Source: Marinilabiliaceae bacterium UBA5488
GTDB taxonomy: Bacteria; Bacteroidota; Bacteroidia; Bacteroidales; Marinilabiliaceae
NCBI GenBank assembly: GCA_002427105.1
Contig: DIPM01000037.1
Coordinates: 142,795 to 161,587 of the forward strand
Direction of reading: 5' to 3'
Length of the DNA: 18,793 nt
Shown here: positions 15,384-18,793 of the stretch, piece after piece
Layout: each line of letters opens with the position of its first letter
How positions within the stretch are numbered: position 1 is the first letter of the stretch
Translations under genes and position numbers: made by a program
Notes under the pieces: model-generated
Told to the model about the DNA's origin: nothing
The model's database searches: none
Seen by the model: the letters and a program-made list of their open reading frames with translations, nothing else

Positions 15384-16121
15384 TTATAGATGTAAGCTTT
15401 GCTCTTTCAACTCTCTCTCCATTTGCCGTACCTTTGGTATCAAAACATTTTCTTCAAGTAAAGTGTGATCCTTTAAATCATTGCCCAAGCGGTTTATCTC
15501 AAGTATCAGATTTGTAAACTGGAAGCTGCTTGCCGGCGGTTGAAGGTGCTTTAGCAAGATACTTTGCAAATCAAACACCTTTTCTTCTATGTCGCTGTGA
15601 TGATCCAGATACTTATCTATGGAGTAATTCTTATAACGGGCGTGAAATTTCTCTTTGCTTAATCGTCCCGATAAGGCATCAGATAATGCCAAAATATAAG
15701 GGAAAGTTGTATTCTCTTCGTCCTCTATATGCTCAGTAAATTCGCGGATATAACCCCTGAAAAATTCCAACATAAGCTGCACAGACTGATCGGGAATCCC
15801 CGACATCTTTTCAAGGTATTCTATCTCCTTCTCAATCCGGGGAATCTGATAATGAGAGTAATATTGATGCGTGTTGTGAAGGTAAATAATTAACCATTCG
15901 GCATCGCCGCGTATCAGCTGCTCCTGAGGAAAGTTTTCCCGCTCGTTGAACCATTGAACCAACTGAAGAAAGAACTCTACAGGCATATCATTCTCGTCAC
16001 ATACAGTCTGAATGCTTTTGTCTTTGAAGCCAAAAGGTATTTGCAAACGTTGCAGCACTACCAATACTTCAAAGTTAAATTGCACCACATCAGACATTTT
16101 CATGTTCGCGTGTATCCTCAT
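15384..16121 (-). CDS. Hemerythrin-like di-iron protein (RIC/ScdA-related)
   Basis: A 245-residue cytoplasmic protein with hemerythrin HHE-type motifs in two four-helix-bundle helices: HIEDEENTTFP (H131, E135) and DHTLLEENVLIP (H219, E223). Further candidate iron ligands are H82/H85/H90 and H174/H175. Such proteins bind a di-iron centre and may sense or store oxygen or nitric oxide, or repair iron-sulfur clusters like YtfE/ScdA. The N-terminal 50 residues (IHANMKMSDVVQFNFEVLVV, then LQRLQIPFGFKDKSIQTVC) align in layout with the ScdA N-terminal domain, but its CCGG cysteine pair is replaced by GFKD; only the later cysteine (Cys41) remains. Repair by the ScdA mechanism is thus doubtful, and a sensory role is plausible. 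It is the first gene of a unit with the degenerate regulator and the RDD protein. No strong promoter is seen; TATTTTTA at 16151-16144 is a one-mismatch -7 box. Confidence 0.87.
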   Translation of the reverse strand: MRIHANMKMSDVVQFNFEVLVVLQRLQIPFGFKDKSIQTVCDENDMPVEFFLQLVQWFNERENFPQEQLIRGDAEWLIIYLHNTHQYYSHYQIPRIEKEIEYLEKMSGIPDQSVQLMLEFFRGYIREFTEHIEDEENTTFPYILALSDALSGRLSKEKFHARYKNYSIDKYLDHHSDIEEKVFDLQSILLKHLQPPASSFQFTNLILEINRLGNDLKDHTLLEENVLIPKVRQMERELKEQSLHL

Positions 16122-16170
16122 ACATAAGCTTATTTAGAATCGGTAAAAATAAGAAATTCCCGGCGGTTTT

Positions 16171-17487
16171 CTATTTTTTTCTCATAAATATATTTATAGG
16201 AACACCCGACAAATCCCATTCTGACCTAAGCTTATTCTCTAAGAAGCGCTTATAGGGTTCCTTTACATATTGAGGAAGATTGCAGAAAAAGGCAAAGGAG
16301 GGCGGATTGGATGGCAATTGAGTGATGAATTTTATCTTTACATATTTACCTTTCAAAGCCGGCGGAGGAGTAGCAGCTATTATGGGGAGCATAAATTCGT
16401 TGAGCTGCGACGTAGGAATACGTCGTGTGCGGTTTTCGTTAACACGCACTGCCTCTTCAACGGCTTTAAAAATGCGCTGTTTATTTGACGCCGAGCTAAA
16501 GACTATAGGGTAGTCAACGTAGGGTGCTGTTTTTTTGCGGATTTCAGCTTCAAACTCTTTTGTTGTGCTATTATCCTTCTCAATCAAATCCCATTTGTTA
16601 ACCACGATAACAAGGCCCTTACGGTTGCGTTCTATCAAGCCGAAAATCTTCTGATCCTGACTTTCCATGCCGCGGGTGGCGTCTATCATCAATATACACA
16701 CGTCGGAGTTCTCGATAGCCCTGACGGCACGCATTACAGAGTAAAATTCCAAATCCTCATGCACCTTGGCTTTCTTGCGGATACCTGCTGTGTCAACAAG
16801 CAGAAAATCCTGACCGAATTTATTATAGCGGGTATGGATACTGTCGCGAGTCGTTCCTGCTATAGGGGTTACTATATTACGTTCTTCACCGACTAAAGCG
16901 TTTATCAATGACGACTTGCCCGCATTTGGACGGCCAACAATCGCGAAGCGGGGAAGTTGTAGCTCTTCATCCTCCTTATGTTCAGTTGATTTGTCGGGCA
17001 GAATCTTAACAAGAGCGTCTAAGAGCTCACCTGTTCCTGCACCATTGATTGATGAAACACTATACAAATCCTTGATACCCAATGAATAAAAATAAGAGGC
17101 CTCTGCATTGCGCTCATGGGTGTCAACTTTATTGACAACCACGAAGGCCGGTTTGTTGGAACGCCTGATTATCTCTGCCACCATTTCATCAAAATCGGTG
17201 ATGCCCGTACTTACGTCAACTACAAATAACAAAACATCTGCCTCCTGAATTGCTATTATTACTTGCTCGCGTATAGATTCCTCGAATACATCATCCGAAT
17301 TGACCGCATAACCACCGGTGTCTATTACCGAAAAGTCAACTCCATTCCAGTGTGCTTTACCATATAAGCGATCGCGGGTTACCCCGCTAACTTCATCCAC
17401 AATAGCGTGGCGCTGCCCCGTAAGACGATTGAAAAGCGTAGATTTCCCTACGTTAGGGCGTCCTACTATCGCGACTAAATTCCCCAT
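16171..17487 (-). CDS. der: Ribosome-assembly GTPase Der (EngA)
   Basis: Der is an essential GTPase with two G domains in tandem, acting in 50S subunit assembly. The 438-residue protein shows domain 1 with GRPNVGKST (9-17), DTGG (56-59) and NKVD (119-122), and domain 2 with GRPNAGKSS (185-193), DTAGIRKK (232-239) and NKWD (297-300). A C-terminal KH-like domain ends in SGVPINIFMRKK. All nucleotide-binding motifs are intact. The ATG at 17487 gives MGNLVAIVGRP. It lies 59 nt downstream of era and has its own -7 box in that gap, so it can be transcribed separately as well as by read-through from era. Confidence 0.98.
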   Translation of the reverse strand: MGNLVAIVGRPNVGKSTLFNRLTGQRHAIVDEVSGVTRDRLYGKAHWNGVDFSVIDTGGYAVNSDDVFEESIREQVIIAIQEADVLLFVVDVSTGITDFDEMVAEIIRRSNKPAFVVVNKVDTHERNAEASYFYSLGIKDLYSVSSINGAGTGELLDALVKILPDKSTEHKEDEELQLPRFAIVGRPNAGKSSLINALVGEERNIVTPIAGTTRDSIHTRYNKFGQDFLLVDTAGIRKKAKVHEDLEFYSVMRAVRAIENSDVCILMIDATRGMESQDQKIFGLIERNRKGLVIVVNKWDLIEKDNSTTKEFEAEIRKKTAPYVDYPIVFSSASNKQRIFKAVEEAVRVNENRTRRIPTSQLNEFMLPIIAATPPPALKGKYVKIKFITQLPSNPPSFAFFCNLPQYVKEPYKRFLENKLRSEWDLSGVPINIFMRKK

Positions 17488-17516
17488 GTGTTACTGTTTT
17501 TAATATAAAAATCGTG

Positions 17517-17524
17517 CAAAGGTA
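17517..17524 (-). promoter_or_regulatory. -7 box of the der promoter
   Basis: TACCTTTG on the minus strand matches TAnnTTTG exactly, 29 nt upstream of the der start and 22 nt after the era stop codon. No clear TTTG -33 box is present at the usual spacing. It suggests a promoter independent of era. Confidence 0.5.
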
Positions 17525-17546
17525 AACAAAAAGATAAGCCTTGATA

Positions 17547-18428
17547 TTATTGCTCGTAGCCAAAGTTCTTTAAAAAATTATCTTTATCGCGCCACTCCTT
17601 ACTCACCTTCACATATAATTGAAGGAATACCTTCTTTCCTAAAAATACTCCAATCTCTTTGCGGGCTTCTGTGCCCGTCTTCTTGAGCGCTTTGCCCTGA
17701 TGCCCGATGATAATACCTTTCTGCGACTCGCGTGCCACATGTATTATCGCCCTGATATTGACCCTGCCGGCCACTTCTTTGAACTCTTCGACTTCAACCT
17801 CCACAGAATAAGGTATCTCTTTTTGATAGTAGAGTAAGATTTTTTCCCGGATTATCTCTGAGACGAAAAAACGTTCCGACTTATCCGTAAGCGCGTCTTT
17901 GTCGAAGTACGGAGGAGCCTCAGGAATAAGCTCAATAATTCGAGCCATCAGATTATCAACATTGAACTTTTTAAGAGCCGAAATAGGGAAGATCTCTGCC
18001 TTAGGTATCAGCTCCTTCCATTGAGCTACCAGTTTCTCCAGGTCTTCCTGATTCGTTAGATCTATTTTGTTGATAGCAAGTAATACGGGCAGCTCAGATT
18101 TGGAAACATCATTGATGAAATCGAGGTTTTTACCCGGAGTCTCCACTGTATCGGTGATAAATAAAATTACATCAGCATCGATCAGTGCTGATTTGCTATA
18201 CCTGAGCATTGACTCCTGAAGCTTATAGTTGGGTTCCAAAACCCCCGGAGTATCTGAAAATACCAACTGGTAGTCAGGACTGTTTAGGATTCCAAGTATT
18301 CTATGCCTTGTTGTCTGAGCTTTCGATGTGATGATTGAAAGCCTCTCGCCTACAAGGAGGTTGGATAAAGTTGATTTCCCAACATTTGGATTACCTACAA
18401 TGCTGATAAATCCCGATTTGTGACCCAT
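17547..18428 (-). CDS. era: Ribosome-assembly GTPase Era
   Basis: Era is an essential GTPase that binds the 3' end of 16S rRNA and acts in 30S subunit maturation at the inner face of the membrane. The 293-residue protein has an N-terminal G domain with GNPNVGKST (12-20), DTPG (59-62) and NKID (120-123). The C-terminal KH domain has the GxxG-type loop in GIIIGHQGKALK (about 238-249), then KEWRDKDNFLKNFGYEQ at the end. Length and motifs are standard. Its start is the ATG at 18428, downstream of a -7 box at 18520-18513. It precedes der on the same strand. Confidence 0.98.
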   Translation of the reverse strand: MGHKSGFISIVGNPNVGKSTLSNLLVGERLSIITSKAQTTRHRILGILNSPDYQLVFSDTPGVLEPNYKLQESMLRYSKSALIDADVILFITDTVETPGKNLDFINDVSKSELPVLLAINKIDLTNQEDLEKLVAQWKELIPKAEIFPISALKKFNVDNLMARIIELIPEAPPYFDKDALTDKSERFFVSEIIREKILLYYQKEIPYSVEVEVEEFKEVAGRVNIRAIIHVARESQKGIIIGHQGKALKKTGTEARKEIGVFLGKKVFLQLYVKVSKEWRDKDNFLKNFGYEQ

Positions 18429-18435
18429 GCTGTTA

Positions 18436-18501
18436 TGTTATAAGTTTTAAGTTCTATGTTTCAAGTGCTAAACGCTATGTGCTAAACGCTAAGTTCTATG
18501 T
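18436..18501. repeat. Degenerate repeat tract in the era leader
   Basis: Recurring words such as AAGTTCTATG (twice), AAGTTTTAA, TCAAGTGCTAAACGCTATG and GTGCTAAACGCTAAG form an irregular short-period repeat between the era start codon and its -7 box. It would be part of the 5' untranslated region. No stable stem is obvious. Confidence 0.55.
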
Positions 18502-18512
18502 TTTTTGCGCTG

Positions 18513-18520
18513 CAAAGTTA
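18513..18520 (-). promoter_or_regulatory. -7 box of the era promoter
   Basis: TAACTTTG on the minus strand matches TAnnTTTG exactly, 84 nt upstream of the era start. The region 19-21 nt further upstream lacks TTTG. The predicted 5' leader is about 80 nt and includes the repeat tract at 18436-18501. Confidence 0.5.
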
Positions 18521-18793
18521 GTACAATTGATGGTTATTTCGGGCTAGTGCTAATAAAGTTCACGCTTTATTTGGACTTTAGTTGGCATGATTATCAGGGG
18601 CTTTATATTTTTTAACATAAAACAAAACAATAAAGATTTGGAAACAGGAAAAATTAGCCCTTATTTTGCACCCGCTTTCCAAACGAGGTACGCTACACAG
18701 ATTGATTAATGCAGGGTTTGACATAATTGCAGACAGAATAAGAAAATCATTTTCCATTTCAGCATTATCTTCAGCAATTCAGCGTAAAAATTT
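18521..18793. other. Unassigned right-hand end
   Basis: No complete gene is visible. A plus-strand frame stays open from about 18620 to the window end (reading ...LSKRGTLHRLINAGFDIIAD...), but it has no ATG and I do not recognise it. Minus-strand frames are all short. The gene that usually lies upstream of era in Bacteroidales (fabH) is not seen within these bases. Confidence 0.3.

Noticed and set aside
1..18793. tRNA, rRNA, integrase, transposase or attachment-site signatures.
   Set aside because: None was recognised on either strand. The window reads as stable core chromosome.

Overview
The window looks like chromosomal DNA from a member of the Bacteroidota, most likely order Bacteroidales or Marinilabiliales. 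This rests on the protein sequences, on -7 boxes of the TAnnTTTG type upstream of several genes, on mostly weak Shine-Dalgarno sequences, and on the Bacteroidota gene pairs DUF4783-nadC facing rlmH, and era-der. Nothing points to a plasmid, prophage or recently acquired island. Most of the window is ordinary housekeeping sequence.

Layout. (1) Positions 89-7102, minus strand, hold a complete tryptophan operon in the order trpE-trpG-trpD-trpC-trpF-trpB-trpA. A short leader precedes it: a good Bacteroidota promoter, a 20-codon leader peptide with three consecutive Trp codons, and an intrinsic terminator 47 nt after the peptide stop and 31 nt before the trpE start. This is the layout of ribosome-mediated transcription attenuation. 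Two gaps inside the operon carry small repeats: a triple-hairpin palindromic element plus other repeats between trpB and trpA, and a 7-bp tandem repeat between trpG and trpD. (2) Positions 7443-8685, minus strand, encode a secreted DUF4783 protein and NadC (quinolinate phosphoribosyltransferase), which overlap by 8 nt. (3) rlmH (23S rRNA pseudouridine methyltransferase) runs divergently at 8856-9329 and ends in a terminator. (4) Positions 9623-10408, minus strand, are an outer-membrane-type protein gene interrupted by one in-frame TAA. (5) Positions 10696-14409, plus strand, encode a 1237-residue membrane sensor kinase of the NtrY type with about 12 membrane segments. (6) Positions 14376-16121, minus strand, are a tight three-gene unit: a hemerythrin-like di-iron protein, a LuxR-type regulator whose receiver has lost its phosphorylatable aspartate, and an RDD membrane protein. 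(7) Positions 16171-18428, minus strand, hold the ribosome-assembly GTPases der and era, each with its own -7 box. (8) The last 365 bases hold the era promoter region, a degenerate repeat tract and sequence I could not assign.

How the parts work together. The trp genes convert chorismate to tryptophan, and the leader should couple transcription to charged tRNA-Trp supply. The DUF4783/nadC unit contributes to NAD synthesis. rlmH, der and era all act on the large or small ribosomal subunit. The most promising unit for new biology is hemerythrin/regulator/RDD, because the regulator should not be controlled by ordinary phosphorylation. The trp leader (a short gene that automatic callers usually miss) and the stop-interrupted outer-membrane gene are the other main points. 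I did not find evidence for a wholly new multi-gene system.
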